Source of the DNA: QHCE01 sp038260095
GTDB lineage: Bacteria > Actinomycetota > Actinomycetes > Mycobacteriales > QHCE01
Assembly (NCBI GenBank): GCA_038260095.1
Contig: JBBSOC010000004.1
Span: forward strand, 4,465-68,464
Reading direction: 5' to 3'
DNA: 64,000 nucleotides
In this document: positions 52,582-61,515 of the stretch, piece by piece
Numbering within the stretch: position 1 is the stretch's first letter
Layout: each line of letters opens with the position of its first letter
Notes under the pieces: generated by a model
Databases searched by the model: none
What the model saw: only the letters and a program-made list of their open reading frames with translations
What the model was told of the DNA's origin: nothing
Program-made: the position numbers and the translations under genes

Positions 52582-53148
52582 TCACTCGCGGTCGCGAATT
52601 GTGTTCAGATCTAGGGATTGCTCGTTGGCAATCAGCTCGTTAAGCCACCGAACCTCGCGGTCGGCCGCTTCCAAGCCGTGGCGTTGTAGTTCGAGGGTGT
52701 AGCTGTCTAGTCGTTGACCAGCGCGGTGCAGAGTTTCCCGTAGCCCTTCCCGTTTCTCCTCTACCCGCCGCCGCCGTCCTTCTAAAATGCGTAGCCGTAC
52801 TAGTGGATCAGTCCGACCAAAAAAAGCGAAATGCACCCCGAAAGCTTCATCGTCGTAGCAGTCAGGCCCTGTTTTGGTGATCAATGTGGAGAAGTGTTCC
52901 TTACCCTCGGCGGTGATGCGGTACACCACTTTGCCGCGCCGAGAGGTCAAAGGCGGCGCTGTCTGCGCCGGGTCTGGCTCCTCTTCGGCGATCCATCCCA
53001 ACTCACGCATACGCCGCAATATTGGGTACAGCGAACCATAGGAAAATGCTGCGCGAATCGCTCCAAGTTTGGTGCTGAGCTCTTTACGAACTTCGTAGCC
53101 GTGCAGGGGACCATCATGCAGAATGCCTAGGACCGCCAACTCAAGCAT
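52582..53148 (-). CDS. PadR family transcriptional regulator
   Basis: 188 aa from ATG 53148: MLELAVLGILHDGPLHGYEV, the winged-helix with FSYGSLYPILRRMRELGW, then VYRITAEGKEHFSTL, and a coiled-coil C-terminal region (about 120-180) for dimerisation. Lies upstream of ino1 on the same strand with 48 bp between. A perfect inverted repeat sits 37 bp upstream of the start, so autoregulation is likely. Ligand unknown. Confidence 0.9.
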   Translation of the reverse strand: MLELAVLGILHDGPLHGYEVRKELSTKLGAIRAAFSYGSLYPILRRMRELGWIAEEEPDPAQTAPPLTSRRGKVVYRITAEGKEHFSTLITKTGPDCYDDEAFGVHFAFFGRTDPLVRLRILEGRRRRVEEKREGLRETLHRAGQRLDSYTLELQRHGLEAADREVRWLNELIANEQSLDLNTIRDRE

Positions 53149-53184
53149 GGCTGCCTCGATTCTGCGGCTAAATGGACTGCACGT

Positions 53185-53207
53185 CGATGTATCGAGCCGA
53201 TACATCG
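53185..53207. promoter_or_regulatory. Putative PadR operator
   Basis: CGATGTATCG at 53185-53194 and CGATACATCG at 53198-53207 are perfect 10-bp inverted arms with a 3-bp spacer. It contains ATGT...ACAT, the recognised PadR-type operator pattern. It lies between padR (minus) and the DUF5318 gene (plus) and could control both. Inference from motif. Confidence 0.7.
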
Positions 53208-53252
53208 AGTTACATTTTGGACTGTACACCACAATCACGTAGGCTGGTATCT

Positions 53253-53819
53253 GTGTCGAGCAATGACAAGCACACCGGCACCGATCGCACTCGGCCGGTT
53301 TCCTACACGAGACGTGCCGGGCTACGTCTGGTGCCCAATGACGATCGCTCAAGCGGTCAGGCGATCTGCTTGCAGCAGACGCCGGCCGATGTGACGACTA
53401 AGGTCACATTCCGATCCGAACCGCTGATTGACTACCGGTTGCAACGACGCGCCACGTTACGCGACCTACGGTGTGGCGCGATAAGCCTGCACGAGGTATG
53501 CGACGCCTCGCCGTATCTACTTCGCGCTGCCGGCTTCTTCGGCGAGCAGACTCAAACGGCCTGCCCGGTATGCCGTAAGGGGCCACTGTGGCAAGTGTGC
53601 TTTGTCTATGGTGACGCAGTAGGACCCTCGGCGGGGCAGGCTTGTAGCGTCTCAGCTCTGGCGGCGCTGGCTCGTCGAGTGGGTGAATGTGAGATCTACC
53701 GTGTTGAGGTGTGTCAAGGTTGTACTTGGAATCATCTCCTGGAGAAGTTCCTGCTCATGCCAGTCGCTGATCTAGCGCTGCAACCCAACACAGTTGAGGC
53801 GAGCGCCCGCTGTGGCTAG
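53253..53819 (+). CDS. DUF5318 family protein
   Basis: Conserved actinobacterial protein at the Rv0049 position upstream of ponA. From GTG 53253 about 188 aa; the family core starts near VTFRSEPLIDYRLQRRATL and continues CDASPYLLRAAGFFGEQT, with a zinc-like pair CPVCRK and CQGCTWNHLLEKFLL. The first 50 residues are poorly conserved, so an internal GTG nearer the core may be the true start. Function unknown. Confidence 0.75.
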   Translation: MSSNDKHTGTDRTRPVSYTRRAGLRLVPNDDRSSGQAICLQQTPADVTTKVTFRSEPLIDYRLQRRATLRDLRCGAISLHEVCDASPYLLRAAGFFGEQTQTACPVCRKGPLWQVCFVYGDAVGPSAGQACSVSALAALARRVGECEIYRVEVCQGCTWNHLLEKFLLMPVADLALQPNTVEASARCG

Positions 53820-53873
53820 TCAACAAGCTGGGGCGGCGTTGGCCAAGCTTCACCGCTCAGGCATGGTGGAGAT

Positions 53874-56240
53874 ATGAATTCGCCGTTCAATCGATCACAG
53901 GGTGGTGCCAGAGTTCCGGGCGCCCGGCTCCCGCGCCGGCGTTTACCGGCTTCCGGAGAAACTCCTGTTCGCAGTGGGCGTCAGCTTGATGACAGGGAAG
54001 CCGCGCGGGCTCGTGACGATTTTAACCGTGACCCTCGGCGCTCCGAGCGGCGTGGTGGTACGCCATCAAGCGCGCAGCGTTCAACCGGCCCAGCTCGCCA
54101 TGGAAAGACTCAGCAGCGTGAAGGCGTCCCGCTAACAGCAGAAAAAGCGAATAAACTTAAAAAACGGCGTCGGCGCCGCAAGATCTACCTCATCACCAGC
54201 CTGACACTGCTCATGTTGGGGATGGCCACCATGGGCGCGGGTTACGCAGCGCTTCAGGTACCCTTGCCAGATTTGGCGGCCGCCAAGCAGGTTTCGGTGA
54301 TCTATTATTCCGACGGCAAGACCGAGCTGGCTCGGCTTGGTGTGGAAAACCGAGAGGAAGTCAAGCTTCGAGACATTCCTAAATACGTACAACACGCGGT
54401 CATTGCTGCCGAGGATCGCAGCTACTACGAAAACGATGGCGTCTCTATTAGTGGCACGCTTCGCGCCTTTTGGAACAACGTGCGAGGTAAGGAAACTCAA
54501 GGTGGTTCCACTATCACTCAACAGTACGTAAAGAATGCTTTTCTTACCCAAGAACGGACGTTCACCAGGAAAACTAAAGAAATCATCTTGGCGCGGAAAA
54601 TGGACCAAGAGTATAGCAAAGATCAGATATTAGAGTACTACCTCAACACCATCTTCTGGGGGCGTGGCGCATACGGAATTCAAGCCGCGGCAAAAGCGTA
54701 CTTCGGAGTTACCGTGGACAAGCTGACTATTGAGCAATCCGCTCTACTCGCCGGGGTCATCAAAAGCCCTAATACCTTAGACCCGGAGACGAACCCTGCC
54801 GATGCCCAACGGCGCTGGTCCTATGTCATTGCGGGCATGGCGGGTAAAGGCTGGATCGACAAAGCTAAGGCCGAGACCGCGCAGATGCCGACCACAATCC
54901 CTAGATCTCAAGCCCAAACCAATTCTGGGCTTAAGGGCGCTACCGGGACAATCATGACTCGGGTCCAAGCTGAGCTTGCGAAAGCAGGGATCTCCGAGCA
55001 ACAACTCAACACCGGTGGGCTCCGTGTCACCACTAACATCGACGCAAAAATGCAAAAAGCCCTAGAGGGTGCAGTGAAAGAGAATATGGCGGGGCAACCA
55101 AAGAACCTTGCCACCGGCGTTGTCGCGGTGCAGCCTGGGACCGGGAAGATCAAGGCCTATTACGGCGGTGAAAACGGATTTGGGCAATTCGATGTATCCG
55201 GACCGGATGGGTCTCATCCGGCGGGCTCGTCCTTTAAGATCTATGTGCTCGCGCAAGCGTTGGAGCAAGGAATCAGTATTGATTCGGTATGGGATGGCAG
55301 TTCACCGCGGAGCTTCCCAGACCGAATCAAGCCGGTGAATAACTCTGAGGGAAATAACTCTTGCAAGCGGTGCACTTTAGATAAGGCAACCGTATTGTCG
55401 CTCAACACTGCCTATTATGCGCTTACTTCTAAAATTGGGGCAGCGAACGTGGCAAAGTTAGCCGGACGAGCCGGGATTACGCACCTTGACGGTAAACCTA
55501 TTGGTGAGATCGCCGACCAGGTCAATAACAACATTGGCATCGGGCAGTATGGCGTCAGTGTGATCGACCATGCGGCTGGTTTTGCGACGTTTGCCAATGG
55601 CGGGGTATACGCCAAACCCCGTTTTGTCGATAAAGTCTCACAAGGAGACAGCTCGCTATACCAGGCGGAGAACGAGACCAAACGCGCCTTCAGCGCTGAC
55701 GCTGCCGCCGACGCTGACACTGTGTTGCAGCATGTAGTGCAGCACGGGCAGCAGCTGGTGGGCGACCGACCGGCCGCGGCTAAGACCGGAACCCATCAGT
55801 ATCTGGAAACTGGGCATAACTCTCACGCCTGGATGGGGGGCTTCACACCACAGTTGGCAGCCGCAGTGTGGGTTGGCAACGCCGGGGCCGATGGACCGAT
55901 CATCGATAAGCGTGGGCGCGATATTTACGGTGCGGGAGTGCCGGGTTCTATCTGGAAGTCCTTCATGAACGCCGCGTTGGCGGGCACCAAAAAGGAAGAA
56001 TTCCCTGCGGCTAAGCACATTGGTGACGCCTCTCTCGGCGACGCCCCGCCGGAACCAGCGCCGGCTCCGGCTCCAGCCCCCGCGCCCACTGAGCAGCCAA
56101 GTGTGGGCGCGCCAACGGATCTACCCATTCCCGAAAACTTCCAACCAGGTGAGCGTGGGCTGCTTGGTGTGCCGCGGCGTTCTGGGCAGTCGGATAATCC
56201 ACGAAACACGCAATCGACTGCTCCACCGCAAGATGGGTAG
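53874..56240 (+). CDS. ponA: Bifunctional class A penicillin-binding protein PonA
   Basis: Glycosyltransferase plus transpeptidase. 788 aa: basic cytoplasmic tail with TEKANKLKKRRRRR, membrane helix (about 104-124), GT51 domain with catalytic Glu180 in AAEDRSYY and GGSTITQQYVKN, then the transpeptidase with SxxK at 452-455 (SSFK), SLN, and KTGT at 637-640. The C-terminus is a Pro/Ala-rich tail. The GT51 domain starts about 160 residues in, as in M. tuberculosis PonA1. Genes padR-DUF5318-ponA match the Rv0047c-Rv0050 order. Confidence 0.96.
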   Translation: MNSPFNRSQGGARVPGARLPRRRLPASGETPVRSGRQLDDREAARARDDFNRDPRRSERRGGTPSSAQRSTGPARHGKTQQREGVPLTAEKANKLKKRRRRRKIYLITSLTLLMLGMATMGAGYAALQVPLPDLAAAKQVSVIYYSDGKTELARLGVENREEVKLRDIPKYVQHAVIAAEDRSYYENDGVSISGTLRAFWNNVRGKETQGGSTITQQYVKNAFLTQERTFTRKTKEIILARKMDQEYSKDQILEYYLNTIFWGRGAYGIQAAAKAYFGVTVDKLTIEQSALLAGVIKSPNTLDPETNPADAQRRWSYVIAGMAGKGWIDKAKAETAQMPTTIPRSQAQTNSGLKGATGTIMTRVQAELAKAGISEQQLNTGGLRVTTNIDAKMQKALEGAVKENMAGQPKNLATGVVAVQPGTGKIKAYYGGENGFGQFDVSGPDGSHPAGSSFKIYVLAQALEQGISIDSVWDGSSPRSFPDRIKPVNNSEGNNSCKRCTLDKATVLSLNTAYYALTSKIGAANVAKLAGRAGITHLDGKPIGEIADQVNNNIGIGQYGVSVIDHAAGFATFANGGVYAKPRFVDKVSQGDSSLYQAENETKRAFSADAAADADTVLQHVVQHGQQLVGDRPAAAKTGTHQYLETGHNSHAWMGGFTPQLAAAVWVGNAGADGPIIDKRGRDIYGAGVPGSIWKSFMNAALAGTKKEEFPAAKHIGDASLGDAPPEPAPAPAPAPAPTEQPSVGAPTDLPIPENFQPGERGLLGVPRRSGQSDNPRNTQSTAPPQDG

Positions 56241-56304
56241 CATTCTAATCGTACGTTTGTAGGTTTCGATGAAGTGTCGACGGCTCTCATGCGCGGTGCT
56301 TCTC

Positions 56305-57081
56305 CTAGGTGGAAAGCAATCGGCGCAGTAGCGCGATGTCGGCAGATTGAGCGGTGGCGCCTCCGGGTGTTTCCACAATCACTGGTGCGTCTGCGGCTGC
56401 GACTACGGCGCGCAACAGATCTATTTCAATCTGGCCGTTTCCCAGATTGTCGTGTCGGTCTCTGCCTGAGTTGAAGCCATCCTTGGAGTCGTTGGCATGT
56501 ACCAAGTCAATTTTCCCGGTGATGGCCTTCATTCTGTCGACGACAGTGAGTAGGTCTTCACCTCCGGCATGCGCATGGCAGATGTCCAGACACACCCCTG
56601 GTTCATACTCGAAAACGGCGTCCCACAATTGGGCGAAACGGTCCAGATTACGAGCCATCGCGTTCTTTCCGCCGGCTGTGTTCTCGATCAAAATCCGAGT
56701 AGCGAAACCACCCTCACGCTCAGCGTAAGCAAATGTTTTGCGCCAATTTTCCACGCCCAGCTCGGGATCTTCGTCTACTGGAAGATGTCCGCCATGCACG
56801 ACTAGGCCGAGTGCTCCAACAGCTTTTGCCGCCTCGGCGTAGGCACCGAGTAGCCCTCGGGAGGGCACTCGAACCTTGTTATTCGTCGTGGCCACGTTAA
56901 TCACATAGGGAGCGTGGATAACCACGGCTACGTCGCTATGAGCAAACTCGTTAGCGTCTGCGCGAGGTGCCGGTTTACTCCAGCTTTGCGGATTACTCAG
57001 AAAAAACTGCACAATATCTGCGCCACGGGCTGTCGCTTCAGCTAGTGGTTCCGTAGAACTAACATGGGCACCTATACGCAT
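56305..57081 (-). CDS. nfo: Deoxyribonuclease IV (endonuclease IV)
   Basis: Repairs abasic sites in DNA with zinc. 258 aa from ATG 57081. The N-terminus MRIGAHVSSTEPLAEATARG, then IVQFFLSNPQSW and VVIHAPYVINVATTN, GLVVHGGHLPVDED, IENTAGG, CLDICHAHAGG and DLVHANDSKDGFNSGRDRHDNLGNG are the metal ligands and signatures of the family. A longer upstream frame exists but has no homology. Converges on ponA. Confidence 0.95.
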   Translation of the reverse strand: MRIGAHVSSTEPLAEATARGADIVQFFLSNPQSWSKPAPRADANEFAHSDVAVVIHAPYVINVATTNNKVRVPSRGLLGAYAEAAKAVGALGLVVHGGHLPVDEDPELGVENWRKTFAYAEREGGFATRILIENTAGGKNAMARNLDRFAQLWDAVFEYEPGVCLDICHAHAGGEDLLTVVDRMKAITGKIDLVHANDSKDGFNSGRDRHDNLGNGQIEIDLLRAVVAAADAPVIVETPGGATAQSADIALLRRLLST

Positions 57082-57235
57082 GTAGCGTAGGCTACGGCCT
57101 ATTGCAGTACTCGCCAGAACGTGGGGGTTTGGGTTTTCGCCAGTTTGTGGATGTCTACGGAAAGAGATGTAGGTGTTTAACCGAGCTACCGGCGCATGCC
57201 AGCACCCTCGCCGGTATGCGGCTGCGCGCGGCATC

Positions 57236-58042
57236 ATGAACGCGCTGTTTGCAATTTCGGTGCTTACACTCGTTCTGGTAGTCCCCGCGGCCAGCCGCTC
57301 GGCATCCGCCACACAAGCCCAGTACCCAGCCTCGGTGACGATGAATTTCGATGGCGCGGTGAACCTTCTCGGATTGCTCAGCAGTCTCACCGTTTCACCG
57401 AATGAGGTCAGCGTTCGCGCAGCTGGGTCTGTGCGGTTCGTTAATAACAGCTCCGTAGACCTCGCGCTTTCGGTGGCGGGGCGGTCTACGTCGCTGTCCG
57501 CGGGTGCTGCTCGTAGTTTTGGCTTTCCCGGAGCCAACAGTGCCCAGCGAATCACGGTCTCGGTGACGCCGATTAACGGTGCTGTGGTGGGTAGCGCGCC
57601 GCGCGGTAGCGGCACTGTCCTTGTGGCGGCAACCTCCTCCTTACAGCCTACGACTGATACGGAAGGCGATGGGCAGCCCACTGGGTCCGCCCCCGTCGAG
57701 TTGGATACATCCACCGTGACAAAGGCGGCGCAGGCGCAACCCACTAGGGCGCCTAGTGCCACAACCGGCCCGAGTGCTCAGCTCGGTGGCCCTGATGGCT
57801 TGGGCTCGCAAAGGCCGGGTAAGGCTCCGGTTCCTGCGGCGCTGGGTACTTCCCAACAGTCCAGCCACGCTACTACGAGAAACCGGCATTCTGCTCCCGA
57901 ACAGGTCAGCACAGTCTCTGCTCTAACCCAGAACAGGCAGGTAGGTTTGCTGATTCTGATCGCAGGAGTACTCCTAGCCGGCGTTACCAGCGCGGTGATT
58001 CGCGTGATCTTCGCGCGTCGGGATCCGTCGGTTCGTGCGTAA
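57236..58042 (+). CDS. Secreted protein with C-terminal membrane anchor, unknown function
   Basis: 268 aa from ATG 57236: signal peptide MNALFAISVLTLVLVVPAASRSAS, a small beta-rich region (about 45-125: VSVRAAGSVRFVNNSSVDLALSVAG), a Pro/Thr/Ser/Gln-rich stalk (about 130-225), then a membrane helix (about 240-260) and a basic end RRDPSVRA. The order is typical for a cell-surface protein. Family not recognised; no LPXTG. The gene runs towards rpsF after 179 bp. Confidence 0.65.
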   Translation: MNALFAISVLTLVLVVPAASRSASATQAQYPASVTMNFDGAVNLLGLLSSLTVSPNEVSVRAAGSVRFVNNSSVDLALSVAGRSTSLSAGAARSFGFPGANSAQRITVSVTPINGAVVGSAPRGSGTVLVAATSSLQPTTDTEGDGQPTGSAPVELDTSTVTKAAQAQPTRAPSATTGPSAQLGGPDGLGSQRPGKAPVPAALGTSQQSSHATTRNRHSAPEQVSTVSALTQNRQVGLLILIAGVLLAGVTSAVIRVIFARRDPSVRA

Positions 58043-58113
58043 CGCGGCATACTAGGCCGGTCGCTCCGCCTGTCAGCGCAGCTACGCCGTGCTGTTAAGC
58101 TGCTCTACGTATT

Positions 58114-58142
58114 TCTTATAGAGAAGTATCTCTTATAGAGAA
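58114..58142. repeat. Tandem 12-bp repeat upstream of rpsF
   Basis: TCTTATAGAGAA at 58114-58125 is repeated exactly at 58131-58142, a 17-bp period, about 80 bp before the rpsF start. Possible promoter or operator for the rpsF-ssb-rpsR-rplI unit. TATAGAG can also be read as a -10-like element. Confidence 0.5.
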
Positions 58143-58221
58143 CGCGATACATACGTCGCTCGGCGGCGGCCCTCTTGTCACGGATCTTCCGTGACCGCAT
58201 TAGTCCATGGGAGGTGGGGTT

Positions 58222-58518
58222 GTGTCTTTACGTCATTATGAGGTCATGGTGATCCTCGATCCAGAGTTGGAATCGAACACCATCGAGCCCTCACTCAAGA
58301 GCTTTCTTACTGTGATCGACGATTCCGGCGGTGCTGTGGACAGCATCGACATCTGGGGACGGCGTCGGCTGGCTTACGAGATCAGTAAAAAATACGAAGG
58401 CATCTACGCAGTGATGCAGTTAAAAGCAGAGCCGGCGGCGGTGAGCGAGCTAGATCGTCAGCTGAAGCTCAACGAGTCGGTCCTGCGCACCAAGGTCATC
58501 CGTCCCGACCAGCGGTAA
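58222..58518 (+). CDS. rpsF: 30S ribosomal protein S6
   Basis: 98 aa from GTG 58222, preceded by GAGGTGGGG. MSLRHYEVMVILDPELE, then DIWGRRRLAYEISKKYEGIYAVMQL and LRTKVIRPDQR. Binds S18 in the 30S platform. The translation ORF could start upstream but the ribosome site supports GTG 58222. Followed by ssb after 25 bp. Confidence 0.97.
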   Translation: MSLRHYEVMVILDPELESNTIEPSLKSFLTVIDDSGGAVDSIDIWGRRRLAYEISKKYEGIYAVMQLKAEPAAVSELDRQLKLNESVLRTKVIRPDQR

Positions 58519-58543
58519 ACAGTGAGATAGACAGGGAGCGTCC

Positions 58544-59023
58544 ATGGCAGGCGACACAGGTATCACCCTGGTAGGCAATCTCGTAGACGACCCAGAGCTT
58601 CGCTTTACTACCAGCGGAGCCGCGGTGGCAAAATTCCGAATTGCTTCCACCCCCCGAACGTTCGACCGGCAAGCCAATGAGTGGAAAGACGGCGAAGCGC
58701 TGTTTCTTACCTGCAACATTTGGCGCCAGGCGGCCGAGAACGTGGCGGAGTCGCTACAACGCGGCGCTCGAGTTATTGTGCATGGTCGGCTGAAACAGCG
58801 ATCCTATGAGACCCGTGAGGGCGAAAAGCGCACAGTATATGAAGTCGAGGTCGACGAAGTTGGCCCTTCGTTGCGTAACGCAACTGCAAAAATCAACAAG
58901 ACCAGTCGCAGTGGTGGCAGTTTCGGTGGAGGCTCGACCGGGGGAGATGACCCTTGGGCGTCAGCCACCCCGTCCCCCAATGGCGACGGCGCCCCCGCGG
59001 CCTCCGATGAGCCGCCTTTTTAA
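58544..59023 (+). CDS. ssb: Single-stranded DNA-binding protein
   Basis: 159 aa with the OB-fold: MAGDTGITLVGNLVDDPELRF, RTFDRQANEWKDGEALFLTCNIWRQAAENV, and GARVIVHGRLKQRSYETREGEKR. The glycine-rich linker and acidic tail DEPPF are intact; the tail binds replication partners. GGGAG precedes ATG. Between rpsF and rpsR as usual. Confidence 0.96.
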   Translation: MAGDTGITLVGNLVDDPELRFTTSGAAVAKFRIASTPRTFDRQANEWKDGEALFLTCNIWRQAAENVAESLQRGARVIVHGRLKQRSYETREGEKRTVYEVEVDEVGPSLRNATAKINKTSRSGGSFGGGSTGGDDPWASATPSPNGDGAPAASDEPPF

Positions 59024-59087
59024 GGACTAGCACTACAGCTTTTACAACTGATACACAGCAACGCCCTATTACAGAAGCGAGTTTGAC

Positions 59088-59342
59088 GTGAGTGCGAAGA
59101 CAGCTCCGAAGACTGAGAAGCGCAAGCCGATCAAGAAGAAAGCCAACCCGTTGGATGCGGCTGAAATTTCCTATATCGACTGGAAAGACACCAACCTGCT
59201 GCGTAAGTTCATCTCCGACCGGGGCAAGATCCGTGCCCGTAGGGTCACCGGGGTGAGTAATCAACAGCAGCGTCAGATTGCTACAGCGATCAAAAACGCG
59301 CGTGAGATGGCTCTACTGGCATACACGAACGTGCCCCGTTAG
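59088..59342 (+). CDS. rpsR: 30S ribosomal protein S18 (zinc-free type)
   Basis: 84 aa: NPLDAAEISYIDWKDTNLLRKFISDRGKIRARRVTGVS and the end EMALLAYTNVPR. There is no CxxC pair in the N-terminus, so this is the C-minus, zinc-independent form. GTG 59088 start. The last stop codon TAG shares its AG with the start of the inverted-repeat element. Confidence 0.96.
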   Translation: MSAKTAPKTEKRKPIKKKANPLDAAEISYIDWKDTNLLRKFISDRGKIRARRVTGVSNQQQRQIATAIKNAREMALLAYTNVPR

Positions 59343-59444
59343 AGCGTGTGCCAAAAAGCCCCTGCCTGTGTTCTCATCGCCTTGCCTACCTTCGTAGGCG
59401 GCGGCTCCTGCGGCCTTGGCAGATGACTTTTTGGCACACGCTCT
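59341..59444. mobile_element. 104-bp inverted-repeat element between rpsR and rplI
   Basis: AGAGCGTGTGCCAAAAAG at 59341-59358 is exactly complemented by CTTTTTGGCACACGCTCT at 59427-59444, an 18-bp perfect terminal repeat. The inside forms further stems, for example GCCTAC/GTAGGC. The ends do not match the 183-bp elements. It could be a MITE derived from a transposase family element, or a long terminator hairpin between rpsR and rplI. The element begins with the AG of the rpsR stop codon. Confidence 0.65.
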
Positions 59445-59492
59445 TAGCCGCGGTAATTTAAGAATGTGTCCGCACGAATTTGAGGAATAAAC

Positions 59493-59942
59493 GTGAAGGT
59501 CATCCTTACGCATGAAGTCACCGGCCTGGGTCTTGCTGGTGACGTGCTCGACGTCAAGGACGGTTACGGCCGCAACTACCTGCTTCCGCAGAAGCTGGCT
59601 GCTGTGGCTAGTCAGGGCGCCGCTAAGCAGGCTGAACAGCTCAAGCGAGCTCGGCAGGCGCGAGAGATCCGGGATCTAGATGGTGCGCGTAAAGCTAGTG
59701 ACCAGCTGCGCACCCTTCCGATTTTGCTACGTGTGCGTGCCGGCGAAAGTGGCCGGCTATATGGCGCCATTACTGCCAGTGATGTAGCCCAAGCAGTGCT
59801 CGCCGCCGGGGGGCCTAAGCTAGACAAGCGCCGAGTACACCTCTCCGGTTTAATTAAAAGCACTGGTCGTCACGAGGTGAGCGTCTCATTGCATCCCGAG
59901 GTAACGGCGCAATTCTCGCTGGAAGTCGCTGCAGAAAAATAG
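59493..59942 (+). CDS. rplI: 50S ribosomal protein L9
   Basis: 149 aa: MKVILTHEVTGLGLAGDVLDVKDGYGRNYLLPQKLA, a long helix, and a C-terminal domain with RLYGAITASDVAQAV and GRHEVSVSLHPEVTAQFSLEV. Both domains are complete. GTG 59493 start (codon GTG) follows GAGGAA. Confidence 0.97.
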   Translation: MKVILTHEVTGLGLAGDVLDVKDGYGRNYLLPQKLAAVASQGAAKQAEQLKRARQAREIRDLDGARKASDQLRTLPILLRVRAGESGRLYGAITASDVAQAVLAAGGPKLDKRRVHLSGLIKSTGRHEVSVSLHPEVTAQFSLEVAAEK

Positions 59943-59953
59943 CGAAAAACTGA

Positions 59954-59962
59954 TTATCCACA
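59954..59962 (+). promoter_or_regulatory. DnaA box upstream of dnaB
   Basis: An exact TTATCCACA lies in the 187-bp region between rplI and dnaB (59943-60129), about 170 bp before the dnaB start. A further half-site ATCCACGGTG follows near 60006. It may link dnaB expression to DnaA, which is inference. The rest of this intergenic region has no other structure that I can define. Confidence 0.5.
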
Positions 59963-60129
59963 GTACGTGAATTAGGTTTACCGCTGGTCATGCTATTAGT
60001 AATATCCACGGTGCACAGGTTTTCCCCAGCTCCTACACAGTGCTATGCACCAAGCAGGAGTCTTCTCCAACCCGGTGTTCCGGACTCGTGGTAGCTGTGT
60101 CGCACCACTGAAAGTGGAAGGCGGGTTTT

Positions 60130-61515
60130 GTGACAGTCGTTGGCGAGCTGCGGCCGACGGCATCGCAGGCGCCGCCACCGGAGTTTGATCGCACTCCTCC
60201 ACAAGACGTTCCGGCCGAGCAGAGCGCTCTCGGGGGAATGCTACTGAGCAAGGACGCCATTGCCGATGTAGTGGAAGTGCTGCGGGTTGGCGACTTTTAC
60301 CGGCCAGCTCACGCAACTATCTTCGACGCGATCATCGATCTGTATGGCCGTGGTGAGCCTGCTGACCCGGTCACGATTGCTGCTGCGCTCGCTGATCGTG
60401 GCGAGCTCATGCGTGTGGGTGGCGCGCCGTACTTACACACCCTTATTTCGCAGGTTCCCACGGCCGCAAATGCCGCCTACTACGCCCGCATTGTGGCTGA
60501 ACGCGCGATGCTGCGGCGATTGGTAGAAGCCGGTACTCGGATCGTCCAGCTGGGCTACGGTGCTGCTCGACAAGGCGGCGGTGACGTTGACGATGTGGTG
60601 GACCGCGCCCAACAAGCGGTGTACGACGTAACTGATCGCCGTACCAGCTCCGACTACACGCCGCTGGCTGATTTGCTGCAGCCCGCCATGGATGAGATTG
60701 AAACCATCGGCGCGCACGGCGGGGCGATGAGCGGCGTGCCGACGAGCTTCGCCGATCTGGATGCGTTGACCAACGGCCTGCATCCTGGCCAGCTCATCGT
60801 TGTCGCGGCCCGACCCGGCCTTGGTAAGTCCACCATGGCGCTGGATGTAGTGCGTTCCGCGACGATCAAGCACAATCTGCCGGCAGCGATCTTCTCCTTG
60901 GAAATGAGCAAGATCGAGATCACCATGCGGTTGCTGTCGGCTGAAGCCCGTGTTCCGTTGCACCATTTACGGTCCGGTCGGCTTTCCGAAGACGAGTGGA
61001 CCAAGCTGGCGCGTCGCATTGGTGAAGTGAGTGAAGCTCCGCTGTTCATCGACGATTCGCCGAACATGACCATGATGGAAGTGCGAGCCAAAGCGCGTCG
61101 GCTCAAGCAGCGCCACGACTTACGGTTGATCGTGCTCGACTACCTTCAGCTGATGAGTTCGGCGAAGCGAGTGGAAAGCCGCCAGCAGGAGGTCGCCGAG
61201 CTCTCTCGTGGCCTGAAGCTTTTAGCTAAAGAGCTCGAGGTCCCAGTAATCGCGGTGAGTCAGCTTAACCGTGGCCCCGAGCAGCGCACCGACAAACGGC
61301 CGCAGTTATCCGACCTTCGCGAGAGCGGCAGCATTGAACAAGATAGCGATGTGGTGATTCTGCTGCACCGCGATGACTACTACGAAAAAGAGTCCGCCCG
61401 TGCTGGCGAAGCTGATTTTATTGTGGCCAAGCACCGAAATGGCCCCACAGATGTTATTACGGTCGCGTTCCAAGGGCACTTCAGTCGGTTCGTGGACATG
61501 AGCGTGGGCGGGTAG
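60130..61515 (+). CDS. dnaB: Replicative DNA helicase DnaB
   Basis: Unwinds DNA at the fork. 461 aa, no intein although inteins are common in mycobacterial DnaB. N-terminal collar domain (1-120), linker, then RecA-like domain with Walker A GLGKS (230-234) in AARPGLGKSTMALD, VLDYLQLMSS, SQLNRGPEQRTDKRPQLSDLRESG, and DVVILLHRDDYY. GTG 60130 start. Stop TAG is immediately followed by a remnant of a PIN toxin gene on the opposite strand. Confidence 0.96.
   Translation: MTVVGELRPTASQAPPPEFDRTPPQDVPAEQSALGGMLLSKDAIADVVEVLRVGDFYRPAHATIFDAIIDLYGRGEPADPVTIAAALADRGELMRVGGAPYLHTLISQVPTAANAAYYARIVAERAMLRRLVEAGTRIVQLGYGAARQGGGDVDDVVDRAQQAVYDVTDRRTSSDYTPLADLLQPAMDEIETIGAHGGAMSGVPTSFADLDALTNGLHPGQLIVVAARPGLGKSTMALDVVRSATIKHNLPAAIFSLEMSKIEITMRLLSAEARVPLHHLRSGRLSEDEWTKLARRIGEVSEAPLFIDDSPNMTMMEVRAKARRLKQRHDLRLIVLDYLQLMSSAKRVESRQQEVAELSRGLKLLAKELEVPVIAVSQLNRGPEQRTDKRPQLSDLRESGSIEQDSDVVILLHRDDYYEKESARAGEADFIVAKHRNGPTDVITVAFQGHFSRFVDMSVGG

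Noticed and set aside
53404..53586. Minus-strand frame opposite the DUF5318 gene
   Set aside because: DUF5318 motifs are on the plus strand, so this is a shadow.
57082..57762. Long N-terminal extension of endonuclease IV
   Set aside because: The upstream 227 codons lack homology and are antisense to the signal-peptide protein; the domain begins at MRIGAH.
59341..59444. CRISPR or tRNA-like structure between rpsR and rplI
   Set aside because: Only one inverted pair with no spacer array, and no clover-leaf pairing.
60130..61515. Intein in DnaB
   Set aside because: The helicase frame is continuous at the usual 461 aa with no insertion.
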